Shown: positions 1 through 11,486 of the stretch, piece after piece | Numbering within the stretch: position 1 is the first letter of the stretch | How the letters are laid out: every line of letters starts with the position of its first letter | From: Apodospora peruviana | Taxonomy: Eukaryota; Ascomycota; Sordariomycetes; Sordariales; Lasiosphaeriaceae | Direction of reading: 5' to 3' | NCBI GenBank assembly: GCA_033439685.1 | Contig: JAUEDM010000002.1 | Coordinates: forward strand, 2,852,001 to 2,916,000 | DNA: 64,000 bases | The notes under the pieces: model-generated | Database searches by the model: none | What the model saw: only the letters and a program-made list of their open reading frames with translations | What the model was told of the DNA's origin: nothing | Program-made: the position numbers and the translations under genes

Positions 1-1
1 G

Positions 2-2938
2 AAAGTTACCGAGTTCCTGCCAGGACGTCGGGCGTCTACGACCCATCCAAACAGCCGGGATGGAAGTGTTGGACCGGGTGTAGTACGGGGTCGAAGGGGA
101 AGCACCAGCAACCCGGAGCCGAGTAGCGCCATCTTCATCGACTCAGATGATGACTGTGCTATTGAAAAGGATGACATAGTTTCCCTGTTTGCCGGCGACG
201 GAACTCCGCGGGACTTCTCTCTTCTTTCGTACCCGGCTTCAACCGCCCAGCCCGCTCTTACGACGGGGCCGGTGGTACCATTGATTTTACGCCAAGGCAT
301 CCCGATACAGAAGGTCGGTAAAGGGAAGAATCCTAAGAAGATTACTTTCTACCTTGATCCGGATGCGGGCAAGATCACTTGGGAGAAGAGCCAGAACAGC
401 AGGAGAGCCTCGAAATCGATATATATCGACGACATCAAGGAGATCCGCAAGGGCGATGATATACGCCAATATCGCCTTGACGCTGGAATTTCAGAGTCCA
501 AGGAACCGCTCTTTTTTTCTGTGCTTTACACTGTACCTGACAAGCCAGGAACCAAGGTCATGCACCTACTTTGCCATGATGAGGCTACTTTTCGAACCGT
601 GACCGAAGCGCTCGAGGCCATTTCCAAACATCGCCAAGATTTCGCGACGAGTCTAATGGCCTTTAACGACAAGGCTGTCCGAGCCTACTGGCGGAACGAA
701 ATGGCAAAACAGTTCGGGGAGAATTTTCGTGCTGCGGAGGACGGTGATATCGACTTCCTTGGGGTTGAACGGATGTGCCGGTGCCTGCATATCCATGTCC
801 CCACAGACATGCTCCGTGATAGGTTCGACCGTGTCAAGGCAAGGCAGACTAGCCGGGATGATTTGCCATCGAACCAAACCTCTCCTTCTCGCCTGAATTT
901 CGCCGAATTCTTGGAATTTGTGCGGTTGATGAAGACGAGGAAAGATATCCGACCTCTGTATCGTCAGAACACGGCAGACGTCGAGACCGGAATGACAAGA
1001 GATGAATTCATGGAATTTCTGCGCAATGTGCAGTGCGAAAACATCGACGAAGATGTCACGCATTGGGATGGTGTTTTCACCAGGTTCGCCCGCAAAGGCA
1101 AGCCGAGGGATGCTGAACGGCCAGCCGCTGAGAGTGAAGAGAGACTGACCATGTCCGAGTCTGCGTTAGCGAGCTTCCTCACTTCAACGTCAAATCTCGT
1201 GGTTTCCAAGATGCCGTCGACCATTGATCATCTGAACCGGCCAATGAACGAGTACTACATATCAAGCTCGCACAATACGTATCTCCTTGGACGGCAGGTT
1301 GCGGGGGTGTCGAGCGTCGAGGGTTACATATCGGCGCTACTCCGGGGCTGCCGATGTGTAGAGGTCGACTGTTGGGACGGTCCTGACGATCAGCCGGTCG
1401 TGATGCATGGACATACCTGGACCACCAGGATCTCTTTTTTGGAGGTCATCAGGACCATCAACAAGTACGCTTTTTCGGCCGTTAACACACCATTGTGGAT
1501 CTCGCTTGAGGTTCGTTGCAATTCCACGACACAAGCGAATATGGCCAAGATCATGATTGAAACTTTTGGCGAGAAGCTCGTTCGTGAGCCGCTTGATACG
1601 ACCAACAAGAACCAACTTCCGTCACCAGCTGATTTAGCAAATCGCATCCTCATCAAAGTCAAAAAGTCGCAACCCCAAGAGGAACTTCTCAAGGGCGGGG
1701 AGCGGCTTGGGAGGAGGAGGGGCAACAGCCTCCCTTCACCTTACCAGCGTGCCCTGGACAGTATTCCCATAACTACCGGCGCGGTGCCTTCAAGTCCTCT
1801 ACTGAGTCCCAATCGCACCACAAGGATTAAGACCATCACCGAAGGCCAAGTTCATGAAGAACCAAGTAGCAGCCCTAGCGAGTGCGAAAGCGAGAGTGAA
1901 AAGGATTCGGCAAAAAAGAGCAACAGCAAAATTAACCCTGTGCTTGGGGACCTTGGTGTGTACTGCATGGGCATCCACTTCGACGGCTTCGACACTCCGG
2001 AGGCAAAGCTGTTCAATCACATATTATCCTTCAAAGAGAGGACCTTCGCTGAGAAAAACCAGCCCGGGCCAGCTAAGCAGGCCTTATACCGCCACAATAT
2101 GAAATATCTGATGCGGGTTTATCCGAATGGCAGCAGAATCTCCTCCAACAATTTTGATCCCCTCCTTTACTGGAAACGCGGAGTGCAGATGGCTGCTCTT
2201 AACTGGCAGACATTCGATCTTGGGATGCAGATGAACACTGCCATGTTCGCTGGTGGCTCGGACTCGTTGGGATACGTGCTCAAACCGATCGAAGGGCGAG
2301 AGATCAAAATGATGGACAATGGGGACCAAGTCGCCAAACTCTCTGTTGGCAAGCGGCCGCGGAAAGTTGTCACTTTCAAGATCGATGTTATCTCTGCACA
2401 ACAGCTGATGCGGCCGTGGAGACTTGGCGCCCAGAGAACTTTGGACCCTTACGTGGAAGTCGAAGTTTTTCTCGCGGATGACAAGAGGAATAAGGTCGAG
2501 GTCCCTTCAGACGCTCCTGCCCAAGACTCACAACTGAAATACCGAACCAAGATTATTCGAGGAAACGGCTTCAATCCCGAGTTTGACGGCTCCTTCACGT
2601 TCAACATCACCACAAAATACCCCGATCTGATATTCGTGCGGTGGAGTGTGAAGCTCGCTGACAAGGGCTACAACGACCGATCTCCGCCCTTAGCGACCTA
2701 CATGGCCAAGCTGTGCAACCTCAAACAGGGATACCGCACGATCCCGTTGCTTGATCACAACGGGGACCAGTATCTTTTCTCGACCCTGTTCTGTCATATC
2801 AAAAAGAACCCGGTAGCAGATACCATGGTCGACTGTCCGGAAGGAGTCCTCAAGGCTGGCAGCAAGCTCAGGAACATCGGGAGAACTGTCTTTAACCAGT
2901 CAAACGGGAGTCCAAAATCCAGCATGGATGGCGAGTAG
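2..2938 (+). CDS. plc1: Phosphoinositide-specific phospholipase C (5'-truncated)
   Basis: PI-PLC hydrolyses PIP2 to IP3 and diacylglycerol at the membrane in calcium signalling. The frame is open from base 2 with no stop, so the true start lies before the window; about 978 residues are present. The order is: a serine-rich N-terminal piece, a PH-like region (about nt 290-660), an EF-hand-like region (about nt 680-1100), the X box (about nt 1230-1690), an acidic and serine-rich linker (nt 1740-1940), the Y box (about nt 1945-2300) and a C2 domain (about nt 2370-2790). X-box catalytic motifs are intact: SSSHNTYL (first His, codon 1271-1273), VEVDCWDG (metal-binding acids) and VMHGHT (second His, codon 1406-1408). 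The Y box keeps the NGSRISSNNFDP block. No intron is needed. This is the usual fungal delta-type layout. The paralogue cannot be fixed without the missing N-terminus. Confidence 0.95.
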   Translation, partial: KVTEFLPGRRASTTHPNSRDGSVGPGVVRGRRGSTSNPEPSSAIFIDSDDDCAIEKDDIVSLFAGDGTPRDFSLLSYPASTAQPALTTGPVVPLILRQGIPIQKVGKGKNPKKITFYLDPDAGKITWEKSQNSRRASKSIYIDDIKEIRKGDDIRQYRLDAGISESKEPLFFSVLYTVPDKPGTKVMHLLCHDEATFRTVTEALEAISKHRQDFATSLMAFNDKAVRAYWRNEMAKQFGENFRAAEDGDIDFLGVERMCRCLHIHVPTDMLRDRFDRVKARQTSRDDLPSNQTSPSRLNFAEFLEFVRLMKTRKDIRPLYRQNTADVETGMTRDEFMEFLRNVQCENIDEDVTHWDGVFTRFARKGKPRDAERPAAESEERLTMSESALASFLTSTSNLVVSKMPSTIDHLNRPMNEYYISSSHNTYLLGRQVAGVSSVEGYISALLRGCRCVEVDCWDGPDDQPVVMHGHTWTTRISFLEVIRTINKYAFSAVNTPLWISLEVRCNSTTQANMAKIMIETFGEKLVREPLDTTNKNQLPSPADLANRILIKVKKSQPQEELLKGGERLGRRRGNSLPSPYQRALDSIPITTGAVPSSPLLSPNRTTRIKTITEGQVHEEPSSSPSECESESEKDSAKKSNSKINPVLGDLGVYCMGIHFDGFDTPEAKLFNHILSFKERTFAEKNQPGPAKQALYRHNMKYLMRVYPNGSRISSNNFDPLLYWKRGVQMAALNWQTFDLGMQMNTAMFAGGSDSLGYVLKPIEGREIKMMDNGDQVAKLSVGKRPRKVVTFKIDVISAQQLMRPWRLGAQRTLDPYVEVEVFLADDKRNKVEVPSDAPAQDSQLKYRTKIIRGNGFNPEFDGSFTFNITTKYPDLIFVRWSVKLADKGYNDRSPPLATYMAKLCNLKQGYRTIPLLDHNGDQYLFSTLFCHIKKNPVADTMVDCPEGVLKAGSKLRNIGRTVFNQSNGSPKSSMDGE

Positions 2939-4284
2939 CCCATTTTCCCTGGGCGCACCTTACGACACTGGTCTGGATCTTCCTTCGTACAAAAATATTT
3001 CTGCACATTTCCAATCTTTTTGACCATGTATCAACAGAATTTCCGGGGGAACGCTCTGAATCCCGTCATTTTCTTTTTTTTCGGTGTACATGACGGAGCT
3101 TATGGCATCGGTTTAGTCCGTTACAGATCTACCATCATATACCCAGGCTTTGCGCCATCCATTGACACGGCGCATGAGCATTGCGAGACAGTTCCGCCAC
3201 ATTGTCTTTTGTTTTATTTGCTTTTTTTTCCGGTTGACAAAGAGGAGTGCTTTCTGCACCTACGGCAGCATTCATACCCGCCAAAGACATGGATATGGAT
3301 GGGTCTGAGGAGGAACGCGTTATGATGATTGTAGCGTTTGGGAGAGTTTGCATCACAATATGGCGCGTTGGGAATATAGAGCGGAAAGAAGCAAGATAAA
3401 AGCGATTTTGGCTTGTATCATTATTATTATTTTCATTCCCTTGCTGCATGCAAGGAGAGAGGCTAAAAAACCGAAGGCGAGGGCGGTTTTTGTCTTGATC
3501 ATCCTGGACAATGGGAATAGCATTTCATAAGAGGCGGATTTTCTTCTACCAAAGTGCATTTTCCATGGGAATCTTTTTTATTTATTTAGCAGAGGCATCA
3601 TCATGACGGATGGGAGTTCGTTGGTGTCTTTTTTTTTATGGGCGGCAGCTGGCTGGCTGACAATGTTCTGCGAACGAATTCTTTCACTTCTTATCAATCT
3701 TGCTGCTAGCCAGCATAGCCTATCATCTATATTTTTTTACTCCCTCTTCATCTCTCGCTCTTATGAGCGTGATGCGTTTATTTGTCAATGGTCGTGATCG
3801 TTGTGAATTCTAAGTGGTTTTGACTTTATGCTCTTGTGGGTGCCATTTTGCCTTTTTGGTATGACTAATCAACAGAATGTGTTACCGCATTAGGTTCACG
3901 GAAGGGGTGATGAGTGGCTCAATGTTCAAAAGCATTCACTCATTCATTCATTGCTGGCTATTTGGCTTGGTTTCGGTTCGTTGCTGTCAAGAGACCTAGG
4001 GACCTTGGGTAGGCAAGGCAAACTATCACATGGAAGTGAACATGGAACATGAACCCTTGAACCTACCTAGGTACCAACGTACCTACCAGGTAGTTATATA
4101 TATATATATATATATATATGAACATGCTATATAGACATCAAAAATGATAAGATCCAGATAAGAAAGAAAACTACACATATATGTACATCATAAACCTCAA
4201 AATGCCAGTGAATGGCCGCTTCTTTCGCTTCCTTAGCCAAAATGTTGCAAACTCTCCAGAACAGACAAGAAAATTAGAAGGGAC
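2939..4284. other. Intergenic 3'-3' region with (TA)n microsatellite
   Basis: This 1.35 kb lies between the converging 3' ends of plc1 and pfa3. It is AT-rich with many T runs, as expected for 3' UTRs. It contains a TA dinucleotide run at about 4097-4119 and an ACCTACCTAGGTACC block at about 4061-4075. The small open frames here have no recognisable protein features, and I see no gene. Confidence 0.6.
4097..4119. repeat. TA dinucleotide microsatellite
   Basis: An uninterrupted TA run between the converging 3' ends of plc1 and pfa3. A shorter one lies at about 36342-36357. Confidence 0.8.
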
Positions 4285-6228
4285 TCAATCCACCCCTTCA
4301 TCGTCATCTTGTTGTTGATAAAGATTGGTACCGCTTCTCCCGCCGTTGATAGTGTGCCTCCCCAGTGGTGATAACATCCCAGCACCACCACCACCGCCGG
4401 GGCTTCTCCCCCATCGGTTGTTCGTGACCACGTTCAGCGCCCGTTGTTCCGCCACCGCTTGTCGCTGCCTCTCTGATTGGTGTGTACCATGTTGAGTGCT
4501 TATATAGTCTTCGTCATCCAAATCCTCGTCGTCGTCCTCATCAAGGTCGTCATGAAGTGTACGGCCAGCGGGACTCAACCGGTTCATTGAGACAGCGTCT
4601 TTGTGCCCACCCGGTGGCACATCTGCGTATAGATTCGGATCCCGTCCCAACACCCGGTCTGCTTTGCTCGGTGTCCGCCGTCCTGCCGGGGAGATGGCTG
4701 GACTCGTCCTGGTGCTGCTGCCGCTGCCACTGCCGCTGCCGCTGCCGTTGTGGTGTGGCGGTACTTGCGATGATTGGACGTAGTGACGTCCAGCACCGCC
4801 GATATTCTGCTGCGACGCGCCGGGCCAGGTCGGGGTTGTCTCAGCGCTATCTTCGCCTCCCCAACCTGCCATTCGCTCGCGCTCGCGTTGTTCGTGCCGT
4901 TCCCTCGCCAGGCGGTCACGCGCTTCGACCCACTTCGGATTCGGTTCCCAGGCCCAGCCGTCGCCTGTCGTGTTGATGATGGGCAAGCCCCACAGCCAAG
5001 GCGAGGGCCCAAAGAGATGCAGCAGATTGCGCCGTACACCCAGGTCGAATGCGTTGGGGAGCTTGGTCGAGTCTTGCTCATCTAGATACTCTTCGTAACG
5101 CTTGCGGGCGCGGTACCGCTCCATTTCGTCATATGTCCAGCGGCGCGAGCCACCCTGAAGCTCAGGACTGTCCACGCCAGTGTTGCTGTGGGCATCGGGA
5201 TATGGTTGAGAAATGGACTGGATGTGCCGCACTTCCTCGCCTTCCTCGGGACGAGTGACACCCGGTATGACGTTCTGGTGCATGTCGAGAAGCTGCTGCC
5301 CGTACTTGGGCAGATGGACGCCTTCTCCAGGCGTGTGCTGGGCAACATAAAATTGCCGCATATTGCGACGAAGCGGGGAGAGATAGCGGGTCTTCTCGAG
5401 ACTTTCAATGGTTGTTTGGCCGCGGCAGGCCAAGTAGATGTGCCAGGCAGTAAATGCGCCGACCACGAGAGCGATGATGCCGGCTATAACGCACAGCATA
5501 ATGTAGTTGATGGGCATGAGTGTCTCCACATAGGTGGTATTGTTCATGATTTCCACCCACACCCATGCACCGGAGCAGAGGAAACTAAACAGGCTGAAAA
5601 CTGTCAAGTACATCAGGAAAAGAATAAACGCCTTGTGGTTGCGCAGGCCGATGCATGTGGCCAGCCACGGGCAGTGGTGATCCATCTTTAGCACGCAGCG
5701 GCGGCAGGACGAGCAGTGGTGAGCGCGATCGGGCTTGCGTGCCTGGCATTTCTTGCAGAAGCGTATCTCGCCATTTGATTTGGCCGTGAAGGAAGTGGGA
5801 GCGGCATGGGCATTGTGTGTCGGGAGCGTGCTGTACCCGTTGTCGTTGGTTGTACTGCCCGGCGGTGTAAAGACGGCTACTGTGTAGGACCAGTTGAGGA
5901 GAAGGTAAAGCGCGATTTCTACGAGGGCTGTGGACCGGCCTATATCGAGGAACTCAGGAGTTAGAACTGAGAGCTAGGCAACAGAAAGGGAGAAAGAAGG
6001 GAGAGTCGTACCAAGCCACTCAACTCTAGACTGGTCGTTGCTGAGTGTCACTACCACAAACGCGGCCCAGCTCGTACCGCCATAGACGAACGCCAGCGGT
6101 AGGTAGGTAACACACGAGCAGCAATAGCGCTCCAGCTTCCTGGCCCAGCGACGAGGCATGTTGGGGGAGGGGGACGGCGATAGGGGTCGAGGGGGTCGCG
6201 GGGAGTTCGATGTCGAATGCGCATCCAT
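4285..6228 (-). CDS. pfa3: Palmitoyltransferase of the DHHC family, Pfa3-like
   Basis: This S-acyltransferase should palmitoylate membrane proteins such as the vacuolar fusion factor Vac8, by analogy with yeast Pfa3. There are two exons: 6228-6012 and 5939-4285. The intron (6011-5940) starts GTACGA and ends in TATAG, with a CTAAC branch site; joining gives ...EWLG/RSTALVE... Four membrane segments are visible, two before and two after the cysteine-rich domain. That domain has the CKKC, HHCSSCRRC and DHHCPW blocks. After the last membrane segment come the TTIE (TTxE) motif and a NAFDLGVRRNLLHLFG block typical of the family. The C-terminal tail is long, with a Gly-Ser repeat and an acidic stretch. 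Two starts are possible: ATG at 6228 (623 aa) or ATG at 6159 (600 aa, MPRRWARKLE...). The shorter one resembles known Pfa3 N-termini more closely. Confidence 0.93.
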
Positions 6229-6858
6229 CAGCCGGCGCAGGAAGGGACGGAGAAGAGGATGGGATAGCTACCACCTGGTCGGGCTCGATCAAAGACGAGA
6301 AACAAACAGTGTCATCGTTCCATCGTTCGGTTGCCAATTCGGATAACCTGGGTTGGAGTGCTGGGACTTTGATTCAAGATTCTGGAGACAGTGGAGAGAG
6401 CCGAAGGTCTGTTGAAGTTGGCAGTTGGCAGTTGGCCACAGATGCAGGGGGTTTACGGATACGACGCCTCGGATCAGCGTAACATCAGCCTCAAAACGCC
6501 TCGTGCCAATCAGCAGGGCCCGGAACATGCTCCCTGCTCCCGCTGACGCACGGGCGCGGGGGCGCATTAGACCCTGTCGTTCCTCACTGTCAGCTGTTGT
6601 CAAACCTCCACCACCATCATGACGCCGGTAATCCCTGGTCCGGAGATCACGCCTTCTTCCACATGCCAACACCCACACGCATACACCTGCGGACACACGC
6701 ACACCTGCAGAGCCACCGACACACCGGATCCTATTTTGTGTAACCTCTTCTGCCTCTCGACCCCCACGATGCCCACAAAGCCACTACGTTCCCAAGTCCT
6801 TATCCCACGATTCCACGTCCCGATCGCAAGACCCACGGTGCTACGGAGTACCACTCGG

Positions 6859-6890
<32 letters not shown>

Positions 6891-7102
6891 ACCCCCCATC
6901 TTGTTCCCATCGTGCATTACCATCTGTGGCGAGCGTGGCAAGTCGTCAGAAGTTTAAGGCAACCTCCACTGTATACGTCCAAGTATAATCCACCTGCAGC
7001 TCCCTCCAAAGACCGAAACTGACCGCTAGCCGGGAGCGATCCGTGATTGGTCATGCCAACCTCTACTTCTACAGTCTAAAAGCGGCCCCATAAGGACTGT
7101 TA
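6229..7102. other. pfa3 promoter region with a long poly-C tract
   Basis: This holds the pfa3 upstream region and the 3' flank of the zinc-finger gene. A run of about 30 C occupies 6860-6889, followed by a second short C run, and a TACGGAGTA motif lies at 6842-6850. A poly-proline reading frame across the C tract is a by-product of it. No gene seen. Confidence 0.6.
6860..6889. repeat. Poly-C run of about 30
   Basis: The longest homopolymer in the window, upstream of pfa3. The exact length may be a sequencing or assembly estimate. Confidence 0.85.
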
Positions 7103-8477
7103 TTACCAGTTCGGCTCGTGCGTGTCCCAATACGTCTTCTTTTCCTCGACCTCCTTCGCCAGCTGCCCCTCAATGGCTCGAGTTGCCTGTGCCCTCAATG
7201 CTGTGCTCCCTTTGTTCTGACCGAACACTCTTTGTGCCTCCTGGGGGACGACGTACTTCTCTGTGCCGTCTCGATGCTGATCAGTTGTATCTATCATACC
7301 CGCAGTAAGCTGGTCTAGGAACTGGCGAAACTCGTCACTCATGCGAATGTCGCAGCTGATGCTTTGAGACTCTGCATGTTGCGTGAGGGCCGTGATGCTC
7401 TCAAACCACTTGAGGCAACGAGGGCACTGGACCTTCGTGACCCACTCATGGGCCGGTGAGGTGAGGTGTTGGACCAGACCGCCTGGGGTTGCGAATGACT
7501 TGCTAGAAGACGATCAGCATTCTATACTCGAGGATAAAATCAGGTCCAGATGAGGTAGTACTTACAAGCAGCGATCTCGAGGGCACTTGTACTTCTTGGT
7601 ATAGCTTGAATAATAGTTGTTGGCTTTGAATCTGGGGCTGTTTGGATGATCGTCCGGCCAGGCATTCTCCTTGGTTCTTGCCGGCTCGCGGATGGCCTCG
7701 AGTTGTTCAGGGGTAGGTCGCACAGGCGGTCGTGCATCCGGAAAGAGCTGCTTCTTCTGTCCCCACTGGTTTCCCAGGTTGGGCGGATTGTCGTACTCAT
7801 CGCTGAGATCGATCAGGTCATCCGAATGCTTGCTCGTGCTGGGCTTCTGTTCCGAGATCCGTGGGAACTCGGACTCTTTCATATAAAAGGTCACTGGATT
7901 CGGGCGCACAGTTGCTTCTGCCTTGGGGCGAAGAGCTGAGATGTTTGTACCGCCGGCACACTGCACGGTGCTCGGCCCAGATAGAAACGGGGTGAAATTG
8001 GCTGGCCCCTTGTCACCAAGTCGGAGGCTCGAGCTGACAACAGACACGGTATCTGACGCGGCAGGATCGTCGCCAAAGTGACGTCTCTGCAACTCCCTGG
8101 CAAACGCGAGCTTCTGCTCGCGGCGTTGAGCCAGCTGCTCATTCCTAATTCCGGTGCAGATGTTCTTTTCGATGTGGTCGATGAGAGCGCCAGCACGGGG
8201 GAAGTTCTTGTTGCAGCCAGGGCAGGTGAGGTCCTGTACTGTAGCGTGAAGCTTTGAAAAAAGAAATGTGAGCTTGATGGAGAGAGAACAATTTCAGACT
8301 TGGATGCTTGCTTACCTGGCGGTTATGTATGATCAAGGCATCCTTGGTGTGGAAGAGCTTCACACAAAGAGCGCAGTGAAAGTGGCCATTTCCATTGTTC
8401 AACTCTCTCTGCCAGTGGGCAATGAGACGGTCCCGATTGGGTACCTCTAGCTCACAGTGTTGACATATAGCCGTCAT
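7103..8477 (-). CDS. C2H2-type zinc-finger protein (unknown role)
   Basis: Three exons give 415 residues: 8477-8316, 8251-7566 and 7502-7103. Donors are GTAAGC and GTAAGT, acceptors TTCAAAG and CTTCTAG, and phases are consistent. I count about five Cys-His fingers: CQHC near the start; FHCALC...H...H spanning the first junction; LTCPGC...H...C; YKCPRDRCFKSF...H...H spanning the second junction; and VQCPRC...H...C. Two of them are C2HC variants. The middle is low-complexity with an acidic DLIDLSDEYD block. Because two fingers are completed only by splicing, the intron positions are well supported. It may bind nucleic acid, but the degenerate fingers could equally serve protein contacts. I do not recognise a named orthologue. 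Confidence 0.85.
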
Positions 8478-9776
8478 ATTGGCGGATGCCTACCGCAGCG
8501 AAGTGTGAGTGGCGCGCGCGCATATACTTGAGGATTGAATCCGAAGTCAACAAGTCAAGATGCTCCCGAAAGCCTTCCCGAGAGTATGTGATTGCTGGGT
8601 ACCAATGAGAAGACATTAAGGTTGAAGGATTTTTTTTGGGGTGAACGAGATTCATACGACTGAAAGTAAGGCAGGTGGATGTAGGTAAGCGTAGGTGGTA
8701 AGGTACTGTGTAATGTTCCTTCCGTGAGAAAAGAGACGGAAGCGAAGGACGGAAACCCTCGGAGCACCCCTTCCGGCACTGACGGCCTCGAGATACATTC
8801 CTTAGGTGGTCCGGTCAATGAATGAGTGAGAGTGAAGCCCTCTCCAAGTCAAGAAGCAGATCGAATATGTTTTAACTTGCGCGACTGGGCTCCGCTAGGT
8901 TCTTTTTGGCAGTCTGCAAAGTACTAAGGAACATAGGAGCAGACGGACATGCAATATGGAGTTCTGAACAGAAATGATCAGGGCCCTTTTGGATAAATCA
9001 CGTTTTAAAATGCAGAATGTGGTCAATACTTGAGCAGCTTAATTTGATGTCCACTTTGATGTAAAATCAGTGCTTGCCGCGCGTACTGCGTGTCCTGGAA
9101 GATTACCGGTGACGTCCCGGGGCTACGGGTGCCGCACGAATCCGTACCCAAATGACTCCGCACCGGCGATGGGACCGCTGATTCCGGGTGGAGCCAAAGC
9201 CTGAGCCGATAGTATCCACTATTCCGGACGTGAGAGCCCGTACGGAATAGTGGACACATCGTCCACCAAAGCACTCCATTAAAAGAAAGGTACTTAGGTA
9301 CCTCGTGCCGTTGTACATGACGCACCCCACGCATCTCAGAATGAACAATACAGTAAAGATGGCAAGGCAAACACCTGAAGAAGCGCCAGGAGACAAATAT
9401 GAGAGTACCTAAAGAGAAATTCTATGATCTGACATAGGTATCCGTACATTTGATCGCATCCTCACTATTTGCCTGGTCGTCCATTATTGCAACCTGTCAG
9501 CTTTCACAGTTCCGTGGGGTACAGATTACCGAAGCTTATAATCCGTAGAGAGCTGCAGTGAGCCCTGCAGCGTCACTAACAAAGCTCTAACAACCCGCCA
9601 CCTTTCAACCACCTCTGTCCGGCTTACACCTCACCTCCCGTCTCCTCGAAGAGACTATACCTACAAACCTACAAACCTACAACCTCCGCATTGCGGTTAT
9701 TTCCCCACGGAAATTGCAGCACGCGACACTCCTGTTTCACCATACCAGCAGCATTCCCTCTGTCTGTCCAGGAGCC
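8478..9776. other. Divergent promoter region with an inverted repeat
   Basis: This is the 1.3 kb head-to-head region between the zinc-finger gene (minus) and the E2 gene (plus). It contains a hairpin-forming inverted repeat at 9212-9257 (listed separately) and a triplicated CTACAAAC-like run at about 9660-9680, just before the E2 start. I found no gene. Confidence 0.55.
9212..9257. repeat. Inverted repeat, 12-bp perfect arms
   Basis: The arm TCCACTATTCCG (9215-9226) is matched by CGGAATAGTGGA (9243-9254). One mismatch and two further pairs lie outside, and a 16-nt loop lies between. It sits in the divergent promoter of the zinc-finger and E2 genes. It could be a dimeric protein-binding site, a hairpin in an RNA, or the remnant of a small mobile element. 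Confidence 0.7.
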
Positions 9777-10797
9777 ATGGCGACCCCTAAGTTCAATTCC
9801 AAGTCTCCCACCATCCGCCGCATCCGTAAGCTCGCCTTCCGCAACCAGTCCTGGTGTCCGTTGCGACAGCAAACTAACTGCAAAACCAGTCCGTGAAGCC
9901 CAAGAACTTTCAGCCTCCCCGTCCGCTGACTACACCGCTACACCGCTCGAGAGCGACCTGTTCGAATGGCACTTCACCCTGCGCGGGCCGCCCAACTCGG
10001 CCTACGCCGGCGGCATCTACCACGGGCGCATCGTGCTGCCCGCCGGCTACCCCCTGCGCCCGCCGTCCTTCCGCTTCGTCACCCCGTCGGGCCGCTTCGA
10101 GACCAACCGCGAGATCTGCCTGTCCATCAGCGGCCACCACGAAGAGACGTGGCAGCCGGCGTGGGGCGTGCGCACCGCCCTTGTGGCTCTGCGGTCATTC
10201 ATGGAGACGGACGCAAAAGGCCAGCTCGGTGGGCTCGACACCAGCGACGCGGTACGCCGCCGGCTCGCGACCGAATCCCAAAATTTCCGGTGCACCGTGT
10301 GCGCGCGCACCAATGACGAGATCATGCGCGAGCACGAGGCTGCGTCCGGTAGTTCCAGCGCTGCTGCCGAGGTCGTCGAGGTGCCGAGCGAGCTGAAGCT
10401 GGCGTGGCGGGACGAGCTGGACAAGGCGAAGGGAAGTGGTGGCGAGACAACCGCGGAAGATTCGGAGAGCGCCGAGTTGGCGGAGGGGTTTGTGCAGACT
10501 GCTCCTCTTTTACATCAACCAGAAGACCAGGTTCCTGTCGACACTGCGACGGTGCCGGCGCAATCGGGGCAGAGTGTACCGCAACCGACGAGGACGATAC
10601 CGTTACCGAATTCCTCGAACCCACACGGGCAGCAGCAGCAGCAGCAATTACATCAACAGCAACCGCAGCAGCAATTACAACAGCAGGCAAGGAGGGGGGT
10701 CTCTAATGATGACCAGGTGAATTTATGGATTGATCGGATGATTGTGGTCCTGGGCGTTGCGCTAGCGGCTTTGATCCTCAAGGTGCTCGCGGCATGA
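9777..10797 (+). CDS. Tail-anchored ubiquitin-conjugating enzyme E2, UBE2J1 type
   Basis: This E2 of the Ubc6/UBE2J group is expected on the cytosolic face of the ER, working with ERAD ligases. Exon 1 is 9777-9825 and exon 2 is 9890-10797, with a 64-nt intron (GTAAGC...CTAAC...CCAG); the product is 318 aa. The UBC fold begins at SPTIRRILREAQEL. The catalytic Cys is Cys93 in EICLSISGHH, followed by ETWQPAW. As in UBE2J enzymes, the usual HPN motif is absent. A SQNFRC..C segment follows the fold, as in human UBE2J1. Then come an acidic stretch, a glutamine-rich repeat (nt 10629-10688) and one C-terminal hydrophobic segment (VVLGVALAALIL) that acts as tail anchor. It resembles UBE2J1 more than yeast Ubc6. 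The GC content of the UBC part is high, but I see no sign of transfer. Confidence 0.93.
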
Positions 10798-11486
10798 TGG
10801 GCCTCAGTTTGATGTGATCTGCGCTATGTAGCTTGAGCAATACGCACAAACAATTAACATATGTTTGGAAGGCGGAAGAAAAGGAAGGTATTCAGTTTGC
10901 TTCAGCGTTGGTTGGTTGGCTGGATGGCATTTGGGGCGTTTTTGGAGTACGGATCTTTTTTCCTGAAACAGTCAGGTATCTATCTACCTTAAGTAGGTAG
11001 GTGAATCGGGTTAGATATGGGAGGGCGGTTTGAACACCCCCATAGGTATGATACCTCTGTAAGGAAAGGGGGCTTAGTTGGAAATCTGTGCTGGTTCACG
11101 TCTACAAGAAACCAATACAGACACACCGAGCCGGCGGAGGTCATTTACTTTAGATACCAGACAGACTATCATTTATTACAGATCCACCTTGAATGATAAT
11201 CGCATCTCTTGCTATCCTGTACAGAACTTTCCCTTGCGTCATCCGCTCTTCCGAGTGCACAGAGTGGAGAGCACATTTCCAAGCCCCAAAACTAGGTCTA
11301 GACTAGAGGTAATACACACCCAGCATGGATTAGGACTAGAAAGCTATATGTTTTTGTGTTCGTCCCCATCATCGTCCCGCAAACACATCTTTCAGCTATA
11401 TCCAACGCTTAAATCTCCACATCGAATCCTCTACCATAGTGCATATATTCACCCCGTTCCCATTTTCGTAGATGGCAGAGACCTAC
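10798..11486. other. Convergent intergenic region
   Basis: This 0.7 kb lies between the 3' ends of the E2 gene and the ZW10-like gene. It contains an AAGTAGGTAGGTG block at about 10991. An open frame running through 11078-11524 on the plus strand has no protein-like features and runs into the end of the neighbouring gene on the other strand. No gene seen. Confidence 0.55.

Noticed and set aside
6619..6957. Open frame with a poly-proline run
   Set aside because: The prolines come from the poly-C tract; the rest is unlike any protein.
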